Source: Isoetes taiwanensis
Taxonomy: Eukaryota; Streptophyta; Lycopodiopsida; Isoetales; Isoetaceae
Assembly (NCBI GenBank): GCA_021234155.1
Contig: JAJEKV010000008.1
Span: 9,722,305-9,786,304, forward strand
Length of the DNA: 64,000 bases
Direction of reading: 5' to 3'
Of the stretch, positions 23,557-34,479 are shown one piece after another. Made by a program: the position numbers and the translations under genes. The notes under the pieces are model-generated. The model saw nothing but the letters and a program-made list of their open reading frames with translations, had not been told where the DNA came from and made no database searches. How positions within the stretch are numbered: position 1 is the stretch's first letter; each line of letters opens with the position of its first letter.

Positions 23557-23671
23557 GTAGATGGAGCACCGATCCCCTTAGAGATCGATGCTCCCTCTAC
23601 ACCATGGGCGCCGCACCAACGGTCGCACCTGGGTTCGACTCCCAGGGGTCAGGGCCGGCGCCAAATTCTTG
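23557..23671 (+). repeat. Helitron 3'-terminal inverted repeats
   Basis: An 18-bp near-perfect hairpin has arms 23557-23574 and 23583-23600 with two mismatched or wobble positions. It is followed by GGCGCC (23607-23612) and GGCGCC (23657-23662) enclosing CCTGGG-TTCGACT-CCCAGG (23628-23646), which looks like a tRNA T-arm. The last GGCGCC is followed by nine bases ending CTTG. Helitrons normally carry one short hairpin 10-12 nt before CTRR that signals termination of strand transfer; this compound structure is in that position. Confidence 0.6.
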
Positions 23672-24167
23672 TATGTATAGTAAATGAATTAGTTGACATG
23701 TCTCATATGTACATATATATTGTCATTGTCTTGTTTATATAATGCCATTATTTTGATAAAAAATAGTTATAAAATTGACACATCATTGTAAATAACTAGC
23801 ACGAAAGTGTATTATAAAAGTGTCACAATTGTCTTATAAAGATGTCAATTTATAGAGATGTCAAAATGCACCAATTTGAAATTATTATTGATGCTAATGT
23901 GATGTAATATAAGGTACAATTATACAATAATTTGGACATAAGCTTGACTCAAATGCGACGTAAACTTGCCACTACTATTAAGGTTGCGTCATGCTTGCGT
24001 CATGTTGGCATGACGCAATAAATGACACAACAAGTGACGCTCGTGTGACATCAAACCACGACACCTATAGCGTCATGTTTTTGTCAATTTGTAGGTGTTA
24101 AAAAGTCATTTAGCGTCAGTTTTTTGGACGCTATACTTGACAAAAAACACCATGTCCTGTTGTAGTG
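23672..24167. repeat. CACTA right subterminal region and terminal repeat
   Basis: Resumes the interrupted 76-bp repeat (TATGTATAGTAAATGAATTA) and carries about ten TGTCA/TGACA motifs, ending in GTTGTAGTG at 24159-24167. Several TGACG/CGTCA variants and the phrase TAGCGTCA (twice) occur near the end. Confidence 0.7.
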
Positions 24168-25140
24168 CCAGGGGCAGGTAGTGGAGGTGGCTCAGTCTTA
24201 TAAGTATTTGGGCATTGAGTTTTCTACTACCACACACTGGATGCATCCATCAGGTTACGGGTCACTGCAAACAACAGTCACAAGGCAGAGCTGTATGCAT
24301 GGGGTCACCAGGCACACTTGTTCAGGGCCTTGGTTGAACCGGTCCTCCTCTATGGGGCAGAAGTGTGGGGCCAGTGATATCCCTCACCACTTGGAACGAT
24401 CTAGAGCAGGTACAGAAGGCCTTCTTGGCCCGGGCACTGGGAGTGAAGTCCACGGTCCCATATCGGATCTTGCTCCGGAGAGACAAGCTTCCTTCCATTC
24501 TGAGGGGTCATACTGGAACGTCACATTATTTACTTCCGGAAGGTGGTGGCTATGGATGAAGCCCTACTGCCCAACCTTGCTTTGGCGATGGCGATGGGCC
24601 CTTGGCGACTCAAAGCTTCTTTGGAAAGACAAGCAAGCCTAGTGGTTCTCGCTATGGAATGTCTGCGAGCACCGCGGATGTGGACCCGGTGCATACACCG
24701 GAAGGAACGCTACCGCCTTGAAGCGATTTGGATGCTTGCTTCATGGCCAAGCTTTGGGATCTGAGGGGCCCCGTCACATGTCAAGGTGGCAAATTATCGA
24801 CGGCGGGTTAATCCCATGCTCACGGGGGCCCACACCACTACACTGCGCACCCATGTACCCATGAAAAAGCGCGGGGGTGATTGCTTCTATTCGCCGCAGT
24901 GCACACCACCTCCGCATTGAGACGGGGAGATGGATTCGGGAGCAGCGTGAGGGCAGAGTCCGCCGCTCGATCTTTGTCAGCGGCCCATTGAGGATGAAAG
25001 TCACGCCCTCCGGGCTGTCCGATACCGGCATATCCGGGGCTCGGTATGCTCGGTTAGTTGTGCCCCATCGGGGCCTTGCATGAGCTACTTGAGCACGGCC
25101 TCTGGGCTTGTTGGGATCGTACCTCGGGGGAGGTAATGGA
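24168..25140 (+). pseudogene. LINE ORF2, C-terminal part
   Basis: Resumes the reverse-transcriptase frame as QVVEVAQSYKYLGIEFSTTT (24175 onward), the region just after the YADD palm. Further on, VISLTTWNDLEQVQKAFLAR and VKSTVPYRILLRRDKLPS (24370-24500) match the thumb/connection region of LINE polymerases. Multiple frame changes follow and there is no intact C-terminus. A CCHC knuckle was not identified. Confidence 0.65.
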
Positions 25141-25350
25141 TACGCTGGACTTCGGTTATGCCCCCACATCCGACATTAACCTCACCATTTTGTACTTGTG
25201 ATTATGTATATAACCCTTATTGCTACTAAGGTTTTTCCCAAAAAACCTTGGGGGGGTTTTTAATTACGGTAGTAATCGCTTCTGCTCTCTCTTTGTACTT
25301 GGGTCCCATAGGCGAGTTGGTCTCCGTGGGCGATAAAATCATATTCTATT

Positions 25351-26363
25351 CTATTATTACAATTCTAGTACAAAACCTAATTCAATGTCATAATATGGAC
25401 ATAATTCATTATCCAAGCTACTGAAAAAATCATTATTGCGGCTAGTCATACTCATGTTGTATGGCATCTCTACTCTACTGACCCCTCAATGCAAGATATA
25501 TGAGGTTGTTCACACAGTCAAGAACTTCACTGGGGTGCGAAGAAGAAATATGATCGAGGTTGTTTGGGCAAAATGCATTAATCCTAAGGTAGCTAGTGAC
25601 CTTGGAACTTGGAATCTTAGATTTTCAAAACATGGCCAAGGTTGCTTGGGCAAAATGCATTAAACCTAGGGTAGTTGGTGACCTTGGAGTGTTAGATTTT
25701 CACCTCCAAAGTAAGATGATAATCTCGGGTCAAGATAGTCTTACTCCGGATTTGTGGATCCATGCCAGAAAAATATCCCCGCTCGAGGATCCCTTGCCTG
25801 TTCCCCATGGAGGCCATTTTCTCCCTCCCTAAACTCATTTGCTCTGTCTATTTGCTCCATTTTCTCGTTTTCTACGTCTACTTGCTCATTTGAGTTGTTT
25901 GCAAAAATTAGACATGGGGTTTGGTTTGGTTTGGTTCCACATATGCCCCTCAAGTTTGCAATTATTCCAAAAATATCCCCAGAAACATGGTATTTGGCTT
26001 AAATCCTGGGGATTCACCCTTGATTGGCGTATAATCCATGAGAGTCAACAGAAAGTAGTTTTTGGGACCATTACTGTATGTATACTTAGTAGTCGGCGTG
26101 TTTTTAAGCACTGATCTAGTGCAAACTTTATACACAGAGGGGTCAAACTTCCTTTCAAAGATGTGTATATAAGAGGTGTTTTCTCTACCTTTCGAATGCA
26201 AACGCCATACCCCCTTTATGTATAAGTGCACCTTCCGAGGCTTAAATAGGGATAAAATATTCATGATCGATCAAATATAAAAGTGTTCTTCATGAAACTT
26301 ACATATGAGAGTGAGATCTATCTAGCAAGCCATTTCGCTGATTAGAGTTTACCTTCTATTATA
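25351..26363. other. Spacer, nothing recognised
   Basis: Short open frames only. A phrase of about 45 bp (GTTGCTTGGGCAAAATGCATTAA and variants) occurs at about 25560 and 25642. Confidence 0.3.
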
Positions 26364-27540
26364 GTTGAATATGTAGCAAAATAACAGGGGGAGTTCCAGG
26401 GGGATCTGATATGGATGTAAAAAAAAAAAAAAAACAATTCCTAAAACCATAGACCATATAGCCCTAAAACAATTGAGTAGGTTGTTATAAAAAAAAAACA
26501 TCGATTCAAGATAAAAAATAATCACATTAGCTTACTGAATATATTGGTTAAAATAGTCTTATTAGGACATTGAGTTATTTTGATAGAGGTTCGAGCCCCC
26601 GTATTTCATATTCTAAAATCTTAGGCAAAGTCGTATAGAGGTTCGATATTCCCTCAAAAGCTTAGACGAAATCGTATTTCATATTCCAAAATCATAGGCG
26701 CCTCTAATCATAAATGACTATAAGCAAAAAGAGAGTGTGCCCAGAGGCCCCAACATACGATCTGGGTCGTAGAATCGACGAATTCGACAACTATGGTAGT
26801 CCAGGGTGCACCTCATTTAGAATATGTAGCAAAATAATAGGGGGTTCTAGGGGGATCTGATATGGACATAGAATAAAACAATTCCTAAAGCCATGGGTTG
26901 TTATAAAAAAAAAACATAGATTCAAGTTAGAAAATAATTACATTAGCTCACTGAATATATTGGTTAAAATAGTCTTATTAAGACATTGAGTTATTTTGAT
27001 AGAGGTTCGAGCCCCCTATTTCATATTTGAAAATCTTAGGCAAAGTCGTATACAGGTTCGATATTCCCTCAAAATCTTAGGCGAAATCATATTTCATATT
27101 CCAAAATTATAAGATTCGATATTCCCTCAAAACTTTAGGCGAAATCGTATTTCATATTCCAAAATTATAGGCGCCTCCAATCATAAATGACTATAAGCGA
27201 AACGAGAGGTGCCCAGAGACCCCAACGTACAATCTGGATCGTAGGATCGACGAATCCGACAACTGTGGTAATCCAGGGTGCACTTCGCTCAATCATAAAT
27301 GAATATAAGCGAAATGAGGGGTGCCCAGAGATCCCAACATACGATCTGGGTCATAGGATCGACGAATCCGACGACTGTGGTAGTCCAGGGTGCACCTCGC
27401 TGAGAAATATGTAGCAAAATAATAAGGGGTTCCAGGAGGATCTAATATGGATGTAAAAAAAAACAATTTCTAAAACCATAAACCATATAGTTCTAAAACA
27501 ATAGTCCTAAAACAATTGAGTGGGTTGTTATAAAAACAAG
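26364..27540. repeat. Tandem repeat of about 453-585 bp units
   Basis: ATGTAGCAAAATAA starts near 26371, 26824 and 27409, giving two full units and a partial third. The second unit is longer (585 against 453 bp) because a segment of about 110 bp, with GGTGCCCAGAG, GATCGACGAATCCGAC and CCAGGGTGCACCTCGCT, is itself duplicated at about 27180-27290 and 27292-27400. Units carry A-rich runs and GAGGTTCGAGCCCCC, which resembles a B box, so the unit might derive from a Pol III element. No coding content. Confidence 0.7.
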
Positions 27541-30017
27541 GTGCTGCGCACGGAGGGTTGCCCTCCGTGACCCGAGAGTGACAACTCGAATTAAGGCATT
27601 AGATAGTATAGTTTTTGCAAGGAATCGACAACTTTGGTTGATACTCACATGCTTAATCCACATGAAAACTGTTCAGAATACAGAGAAATTCCATGCATGA
27701 TTGTAATCAACCTCTTAGGTAAATCTACACTATAATGCTTATTATTTGAAAGCATATATAGGAAAAATGTGCCTTTTATTCAATCAACTTAAATCTTGAC
27801 ATGTTTTGATTAGGATTGATTTTCCTCATTGTCAAGATCTGTCAAGATCTCTAGATCTCTAGGATCACTGGCTAATTTTTCTAGCATTGCTTTCTAATTG
27901 ACAGTGCACTTTTCAGTGGCCTGCATTTGGCTCTTCTCAATGATGTTCTACTTGCTCTTTTTTGGTTAAGTTATATCATTGTGCATCTCATCTCAGTATT
28001 ATAACTTTATTTGAATAGTGAGAGGTTCTCCCAACATTTCAATATTAAAACTCGTGTAAAAGTATGCTCTAGATACCTTAAAATCAACAAGCTCAATAAT
28101 AAAACTCTGATGTGCAGTTTTGACCAAAATATAGATGGTTTCATGTCTCTATAAATCACATCCTTATTGTGCAGATGCTACGAGAGAGTCTATAATCTTT
28201 ATACATGTTTAGATAAATAAATAAAAAGTCACCTTTTTAAATGGATTTCTTTGAAATCAATGCCCCAACCATTAAAATATTCCAACATTGCAACATAAGT
28301 TCTTTTGGCAACAAATCAATATTAGAACACTAGGTCTTGGTTCTATGCAATTCCAACTCATAGAACATGATATAGCCCTTGGGGCCAATGTCTAAAGGTT
28401 TCATGACTTCAGTATTGATATTGGCCTATTTTTTAAGAATAATTTCCTAAAAAAGATGCTAAACCTTAACCTTTCACGTATCCACTTTGCCCTAGAGAGA
28501 CTTCTACACTAAAAGAATCGCAATGTATTTCTATAATTTTTTTCTTTATTGTCTATGCCCTTGCTTTATTCCATTGTTTACGTCTATATGGCCCCTTCTC
28601 TATTGAGGTTCATGCCCTTGAGTACTTGGATGATCTTGCTTTCTATTGAGGTTCATGCCCTTGAGTGTTAGTGGACATTAAAATTTCTAAGCATTCATAA
28701 TAGGACGAAGACATTAAAAATGGCACAACAGATGCAGTGTCTGGTCCTCTAAAGACCATAGCGTTATACACAAGGCATGATGGTATAGCGAGAGCCCTCA
28801 TAGTGATGTTATTAATGCTGTGCAAAAGTCTTAGTAGCACGTTAGCAAAACTACACTTGAAATATGGCGCTACTACTACTAGGTAATGGAAAGTGAAACT
28901 TTATCTTCGTCTATTCTTTCCAAATTCTCTTTGCCTGCCAGAGCAGTGACAATGGCCCCAGATGCACTTAAAAACTGATGCTTTCATGTGGGCGTTCTTT
29001 GTATCTGGATCCGTTCTCTATATCTGGACCATGTGTATCTGTAACTACACATGATGTACGGCCATGGCTGGGGGTTTCAAGTGTCTGCTTGTTCCCGCCA
29101 TCTATTTCAGCTGTTTCTTCTTCCATGGAGACCACAAACTAGTCTGCATGCCTGTTCAGAATATGAAGAGCAGAGGGAGCTAATGTGGCACATAGTCATG
29201 AACTTTTGGAACATACATAGGCACCTCGAATGGATAGTGTGTTTAATCTATGATTATGCTGAGCATGACATGTTTAGTCAAAAAAGATGTAGAGCATGAC
29301 ACTGCTGATCCGATGTCCATGTAGGAATGATTGTTAGAAATGATTCTCAGTGATTATGAAAAAGAATGTGCTTAGAGATAAGGTTTTAGGAAGTGTCTCA
29401 TAGTTGAAGCAATCGTTACCCATCTTACTGATTGTGAAGAACCAATTTTCAACTGGTTCAAATCACTTTAGGCTTTTGCTTTTCAATGTCTCTCAAGATG
29501 TCAAGTGTTTTCGAAGACCTTGGGAGGAAGGAGGAAGAGGGAGTCAAGTCGCATCATCAGGTACAACAAAAGTGGGATGCATTGTTGTCCAAGCATGAAC
29601 CACTTCACAAAGATAGAAAAACAACCTTTTGGTCCATTTTATTGTGAGATCACAGCTTGGGAGTCTGCCCAATTTAAACCAAATAAAATCTGAGTTCCTC
29701 GTCCCTTTCCACAACTTGAAAACTACTTGCTGAATCTAATTGAGATAGGACTACTATCCTTCTGGATTTTCTAAAGATGCAATAATTTGGTCACATGCTC
29801 GTAGCCTGTGAGACCACAATCAGCACCCAATGTAGACTATCAATGCAAAAGACAGGTTGGAATAATAATCAATGAAATACAACGAGATTGCAATGTATTC
29901 CCAACTCTTGGGTACAATCTTTTGCGCTATTCCATAGCAGAGCATGCATCACATGTAGTATTAACCGTGATACTGTTTTCCAGACAAGCATACAATTCAT
30001 GGAGAAACATTACTTAC
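27541..30017. other. AT-rich spacer
   Basis: Begins with a perfect 8-bp hairpin, ACGGAGGG-TTG-CCCTCCGT (27550-27568), of the kind found near Helitron 3' ends but without a clear CTRR end. A phrase TTGAGGTTCATGCCCTTGAG is directly repeated at about 28604 and 28648. No gene is supported. Confidence 0.3.
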
Positions 30018-30322
30018 CCTTCAGCAGTACAAAGTCCTAATGCAAGAATGTCCTCTAGCGTAGTTGGTAACACAGATGTTAAAATTGATGCAGTTATACC
30101 TGCAGCTCCCAGGCTCCCAAATATCCCCATAATCTGGACAGACAAAAACAGAGAATCATGTCCATAAGAGACAGTTTAGCTTATAATATGGTCATGACAA
30201 AATATATGCAAAGCTCAACACCACTTGTCCATCTGATGTTCCAATTCAAATCAAACTACCTCTTCATCTGCAGAAAGGATCTGTGCGACAAGTGGATTGG
30301 ATTCCCCTGTTTTTGCTAATTG
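30018..30322 (-). pseudogene. Two-exon fragment, possibly FZL (FZO-like chloroplast dynamin)
   Basis: On the minus strand, exon 30322-30260 reads LAKTGESNPLVAQILSADEE and ends at a GTAGTT donor. A 126-bp intron follows, with a TCTGTCCAG acceptor. Exon 30133-30018 reads GIFGSLGAAGITASILTSVL then PTTLEDILALGLCTAE and ends at GTAAGT. The frame is open across the junction. The hydrophobic SVLPTTLEDLLALGLCSAGG signature is, from memory, in the C-terminal membrane region of FZL, a thylakoid and envelope membrane-remodelling GTPase. No GTPase domain or further exons are nearby, so this is probably a stray fragment. The assignment needs a search. Confidence 0.45.
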
Positions 30323-30439
30323 CTGCAGGCAATCGATAGTCTACCAATACTCCCAATAACATAAAAAATCCTCCCAATAACATAAAAAAAATTTAAAAGC
30401 CTTTCCTTAAGATTTGTTGAAAATACCAAGGCCCGAGCA

Positions 30440-30665
30440 TGCAATGTGAGCCGTAGGATCTTGGACCAAGGATTATGATCAATCTGGACCGTAGGATCAT
30501 GTAGAATATATCTAAAGCAACGTGAGCCGTAGGATCTCGGACCGACGGTCAGGATCAGATCAACCTGGACCGTAGGATCGCTTACATATAATCGGTCACA
30601 AACTCCCAAGCCATCTGGGCCGTAGGATACGTCCCAAAGCCACGTGAGCCGTCGGATCTCGGATC
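30440..30665. repeat. Imperfect direct repeats around GAGCCGTAGGATC
   Basis: CCGTAGGATC or one-base variants occurs at about 30450, 30490, 30531, 30573, 30620 and 30650, with GTGAGCCGTAGGATCTYGGAC alternating with CTGGACCGTAGGATC. The unit of about 40 bp is degenerate and non-coding. Confidence 0.55.
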
Positions 30666-31558
30666 AAGGGCCGGATTCAGGAGGACAAACATAAGAACAT
30701 ATATATGTTATGATATCGTATAAATACCTGGAACGTCACACCAGGATATCAGCAAAATCACCCAGGTACCATTATACAAGTGTCCATTTTTTGTTGCTTT
30801 CAAATGCATGTTATAAAACTGGATAGAAGGGTTCCAGAACTAGCTGATCATGGCAGTGGATGGAAAGGCTAATTTTATATTGAACATAATACTGGCTAAA
30901 GCTATTGCTGTCATTTGTGCTCAGTGGCACATAATATAACTCGTAGGTATTATTATCTTGTTTCTACTCAGTTAATAGATACTAATTTTATTCGCCATGG
31001 GTTTTTATCTTAGGATAGCGGAAGTTGAATGGTTTAGAAAACCTATTGGTAGAAATTCGTCTCCTATTTCAACATTGCTTGTCTGGGTCCCCTCAATTAT
31101 CTAGTTCCTACTCTTGTCATATGTGAGTTGCACAAGTTTGCCCTCAAGCTCAAGGAGAAACCTAGCACGTTAGTATGACCACACTGTGATTCCGTTCTTT
31201 AATGGCTTCAGTTCCTTAAAACTATAAAAAAACAAGTTGCTAACGTTTTATTAGAGAGTTGCAAAGCATTATCCACTTGTCCAGATTCGCATAACTTTTC
31301 AAGATTTACATTACTTTAAGTATTATACTGTAATTAAATGAGGAACACTATTCTGAAACATATTTTTACCCATGCACCTCCTCATATAATTTCCAAGCAT
31401 CTAAACTAAGATCATAGATTAGGGATAAGTTACAAGCTTAGGTGTAACTCCTCTTTTCTTTATTTCTTTCCCAACCTAGAGTGCTTCACTTACATGATTA
31501 TTTCTGAATAAGCCATAAAACAATTGTATGCATGTATCATTTTCAATCATAGATTGTA
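30666..31558. other. Spacer, nothing recognised
   Basis: AT-rich, without coding or RNA gene signals. Confidence 0.3.
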
Positions 31559-32572
31559 TCAGTTGATTGGCCTGATCAGTTCTTCCAATTTTACAACAGG
31601 AATATCTTCCAGATTAATTTCCTTTGATGAAACCCATCGAGAGAACTTGCCAAGTCTGTAAATGATTGTAAGTACGGATGGTGTAAGACATTTTTCAATA
31701 GCATAAGGAAGAAGATGTTGCACCCACACAAATGGAACATTAATTTGCAAGAAAAAAAAGGCAAATATGTAATGCTAGCAATAAATCTGTAAGAATTTGC
31801 GCCAATCATGTGCTTCATAACCCGTAAGTGTGCGTATTTTTTTACAACATTTTCCACTTGAATAAGATCTTGTTTTGTCAAAACCCATGGGCCCTGTCGA
31901 ATAAGAGGTGTTTTGCCTTCCTTTTCAATTGGTCATAACTCATGCATTATTTGTCGTTCCTTGAGGTCATATCTTGCTTTTAGTGTCTCACACTCCCATC
32001 AAATGCCTCCATAAAGAATGTGCAACTTTCTTGAAAATGTGCATACAAATGTACAACTTTTAGATTACACCAATAGTCTAGTCAATTATTGACAATCTCG
32101 TCATTTCAGGTGGAGGAGAGTTGGAGCTGTTATTGCTTCATTTCTCCAACCAATCTTTAGGAGTTGGTACTTTTGGTTGGTTTGTTGTGTCATTAACACG
32201 AAGAGAATGACCATCTGGCAAATGCTTTTGATGCCCATTGTAAATCATCTTTGATAAATGTTTTGAGCTATATGAGGACATTTGATCACCACATGTTAGA
32301 TAACCACAAGCACCTTTAGTTTGTAAACCTCTGTGACCCGTAGACAAGTATTAATACATTACTAAACTAAAGATAAATGCTAAAATTGATCTAAGTACTT
32401 GAGGTGACAGTAAACCCAGGATAATCATGGATTGTAAAACATAAGATCCCATGGAAGGTAAAAACATGAGGTGCCTTCACTATGTCATACATTTTGATTC
32501 CTTTCCACAATATCTCTAGCTCCTCAACAAGAGGCTCCATGTAAACATCCATATTCTTCACTTGATACTTCC
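31559..32572 (-). pseudogene. CACTA transposase TNP2, copy 2, C-terminal part
   Basis: Same domain order as copy 1 on the minus strand. Exon from 32572 reads YQVKNMDVYMEPLVEELEIL and FTIHDYPGFT. 32347-32138 reads LQTKGACGYLTCGDQMSSYS and KHLPDGHSLR, with one Cys of the finger changed. About 31900-31789 reads GPWVLTKQDLIQVENVVKKY and, after a frame shift, AHDWRKFLQ. 31750-31559 reads LLPYAIEKCLTPSVLTIIYR, the DUF4218 start. Closely related to copy 1, so the two elements belong to one family. The Transposase_21 core that should precede it is 3.9 kb away at 36.44-36.75 kb. Confidence 0.8.
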
Positions 32573-33968
32573 CTATTATTAACAATTGAAAGATATATGG
32601 GAAAAATACATAAAAACATAGTGAAGAATATAACAAACATCTTATAAAACTCAAACATCTATCTAACATATATAACTCTCCTATGAAAATTCCTTTGGAA
32701 TATTCTTTTAAGATGCTTATTTCTAAAGCCGCCACGTACCGTTCTGAGGAAAAAATAGCCCTTTAAAAAAATATGAGAAAAAGGAAAAAAAAAGGAACGG
32801 ATTTGGCTAGGCACCCTGTTCTTGCCATTCCGCCGGATTTGGTGAGTCGCATCCACAGTCCCCTGCTCTATTTTCAGGTGATGTCTTGCTGGCTATGGCG
32901 TCTTGCATTGCCATCGCCGGAGTTGTCAATTTTGGTGTTGTAGGGTTTTTCGGCCAGGGAGCTGTCTGTCACTCACTGGACTCCATAGACGGCTATGGCA
33001 TCGGATCCTATAGGAAGATATGGTGAAGGAACTTGAAGAGGTAAGCTTCTTCTTGCATTATAACAACCATTTATAGGCTGTTCGAGAGAGAATTATACTG
33101 GCTCTTTCTGATGGCGATGGTCGTTGCAACTAAGACAAGGTAAACTATTTATCATACAGGTTTGCAGCATCTGATGGAAGGAGCGAGTATGGCGGGCTAT
33201 GGCAGTATGTAGGAAAAAGGTACATGGATTCGCTAACTGATTGCAATCCAGCATGATCCGGTTCAAATCTGACTGATTTTTCCCCTCTAATCCTATGTTT
33301 TCTTCTAATATGCAGAAGAAAAAGAAATTATCTGCGGTATCTCGTGACATTTAAGTCCAGAAGAATCAAAGGTTGAAGCACGCAGACGGAATTGAAGAAA
33401 CAGGGGCATTTTTACGGGGCAAAAGATTGGGCACATGAAGTCCGGTAGGCACTATATATATATTTGAGAGCAAGGCTCTGTTTACAAGAATGATCAAGAC
33501 TCTGCCATTTTACAGCTGGGAGCATTATGTTATCATACAGGAAAATGCAGTTGCCAGGCTAAAACCTCACAGATTCTTCCACAGGTTATAACTTACCGGA
33601 TCTTTTTTTGCATCAATTTAACAAAATGTGTTGTTCTACATTAACCCCTCCAATAATTTCTAGCCTTACTACAGATCTTCTTCTTCCTTGCATATGCTGT
33701 AGTGGTGGCCCATAGAATAGAGTCGTCATATAGTACATGCAGCCCTTTAGAGATTACAAAATTTAATCTGCCTGAGAGAACAACATGTGAATTGAGCTTA
33801 TCTCTTTTTTGTAAAGATCACGCAACAGCTAGTGCTCTCATTTTTCTCATTTTAAGGGAAAGAATTCTAATCTTAGAGGCACAAAAGTTTTATATGGAAT
33901 CTCTTCAATAGATTACCTTCGAGTTGATGATCTAACTTAAGCAGGACCATGCTTGCCCAAGCACATCT
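32573..33968. other. Part of the DNA separating the two transposase halves
   Basis: Contains exon-like scraps, for example about 32880-32957 (DVLLAMASCIAIAGVVNFGV) after a TTTTCAG acceptor and a short piece with a GTAAGC donor at about 33041. None belongs to a family I recognise. They lie on the plus strand, like the kinase and V-ATPase fragments that follow. Confidence 0.3.
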
Positions 33969-33969
33969 G

Positions 33970-34159
33970 TAAGATATAGATCTTCGTGTTTTCAGCCTTT
34001 CTGAGCTGAAAGTTGCAACAGAAAACTTCCACCACTCTAATAAAATAGGAGAAGGGGGTTTTGGCTCTGTATATAAAGGATGGCGTAAAATTAAAAGGTT
34101 CTGCAGGGGATGCGAAGATTCAAGTTGCAGTTAAGCAATTGAATGGGAAAGGGATGCAG
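33970..34159 (+). pseudogene. Receptor-like cytoplasmic kinase fragment
   Basis: One exon reads [20 protein letters not shown] then [13 protein letters not shown], the juxtamembrane FxxxEL..AT.NF signature and glycine-rich loop of plant receptor-like cytoplasmic kinases. After a one-base shift near 34098 it reads [20 protein letters not shown], containing the VAVK lysine, and ends at a GTACAA donor. This matches the first kinase exon of PCRK-type class VII kinases (which continue GHKEWxxEV); the continuation is missing. The catalytic loop and activation segment are absent, so it is an inactive fragment. Confidence 0.75.
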
Positions 34160-34479
34160 GTACAACGTATCACTTACTATCCATGTTTTAAAGCTTTCCC
34201 ATAAATATGATAAGTAGACAGATAAAAGATGCAGGTCCAGCACAATAAATCATTCGATGTGGTGTTCAATAAATTGTGGAGTTCAAAATACAGGAGAGTG
34301 CAGTGACTTCAAACGAAGAAACTTAAAAGCAAAGAACAGATATGATGTGCTGCTTATGTTAAAAACAGTTTTTGATTGAAGAAGAAGAAGACCAACGACA
34401 TCATTTCAAATGCAAGTGTAAATTTGTCTATGCTAAACTGGCTACTTGCAATAGAGCATTCTAATATTGCCTTATTCAG

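Larger units (their letters stand above)
15103..23671 (+). mobile_element. Autonomous-type Helitron, 8,569 bp, now defective
   Basis: Rolling-circle transposon encoding a Rep-helicase. Boundaries come from comparing the interrupted tandem repeat with its intact neighbour: GACATA (15097-15102) joins TATGTATAG (23672-23680) exactly as in the uninterrupted copy at 15021-15035. The element starts with TC (TCCTTCTATATATATT), is inserted between A and T, and leaves no target duplication, all Helitron hallmarks. The right end is CTTG rather than the usual CTRR, preceded by GC-rich inverted repeats. The Rep-helicase reading frame is broken at least three times. Confidence 0.9.
10219..24167. mobile_element. 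CACTA (En/Spm-type) transposon, interrupted by a Helitron
   Basis: The left end reads CACTACAAGAGGATAGG. The right end, in reverse complement, reads CACTACAACAGGACATGG. The flanking 3-bp target duplication is CCA (10216-10218 and 24168-24170), as expected for this superfamily. The span is 13,949 bp, of which 8,569 bp is the inserted Helitron, leaving about 5.4 kb of CACTA DNA. Both subterminal regions are packed with TGTCA/TGACA motifs. A decayed TNP2 transposase lies on the minus strand near the left end. The interior also carries copy 2 of the structured-RNA-like element, possibly captured host DNA. The element sits in the reverse-transcriptase region of the LINE. Confidence 0.9.
7560..25350 (+). 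mobile_element. LINE (non-LTR) element, split by two insertions
   Basis: A LINE ORF2 runs on the plus strand through 7627-7979, 8302-10218 and 24168-about 25140, followed by a 3' tail to roughly 25350. A MITE (7980-8301) and a CACTA element (10219-24167) separate the pieces. Removing each insert with one target-site copy restores the codon phase at both junctions, which shows the LINE was there first. The tail contains a perfect 9-bp inverted repeat, AAGGTTTTT (25228-25236) and AAAAACCTT (25241-25249), and ends in a run of ATTCTATT-type repeats. No target duplication for the LINE itself was identified, so both outer limits are approximate. Confidence 0.7.

Noticed and set aside
23607-23662. 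tRNA gene near the Helitron end
   Set aside because: Only a T-arm-like hairpin is present; D arm, anticodon arm and a 7-bp acceptor stem are missing.
26590-26606. tRNA gene suggested by GAGGTTCGAGCCCCC
   Set aside because: No A box or cloverleaf pairing at the right distance, and the phrase belongs to a tandem repeat unit.
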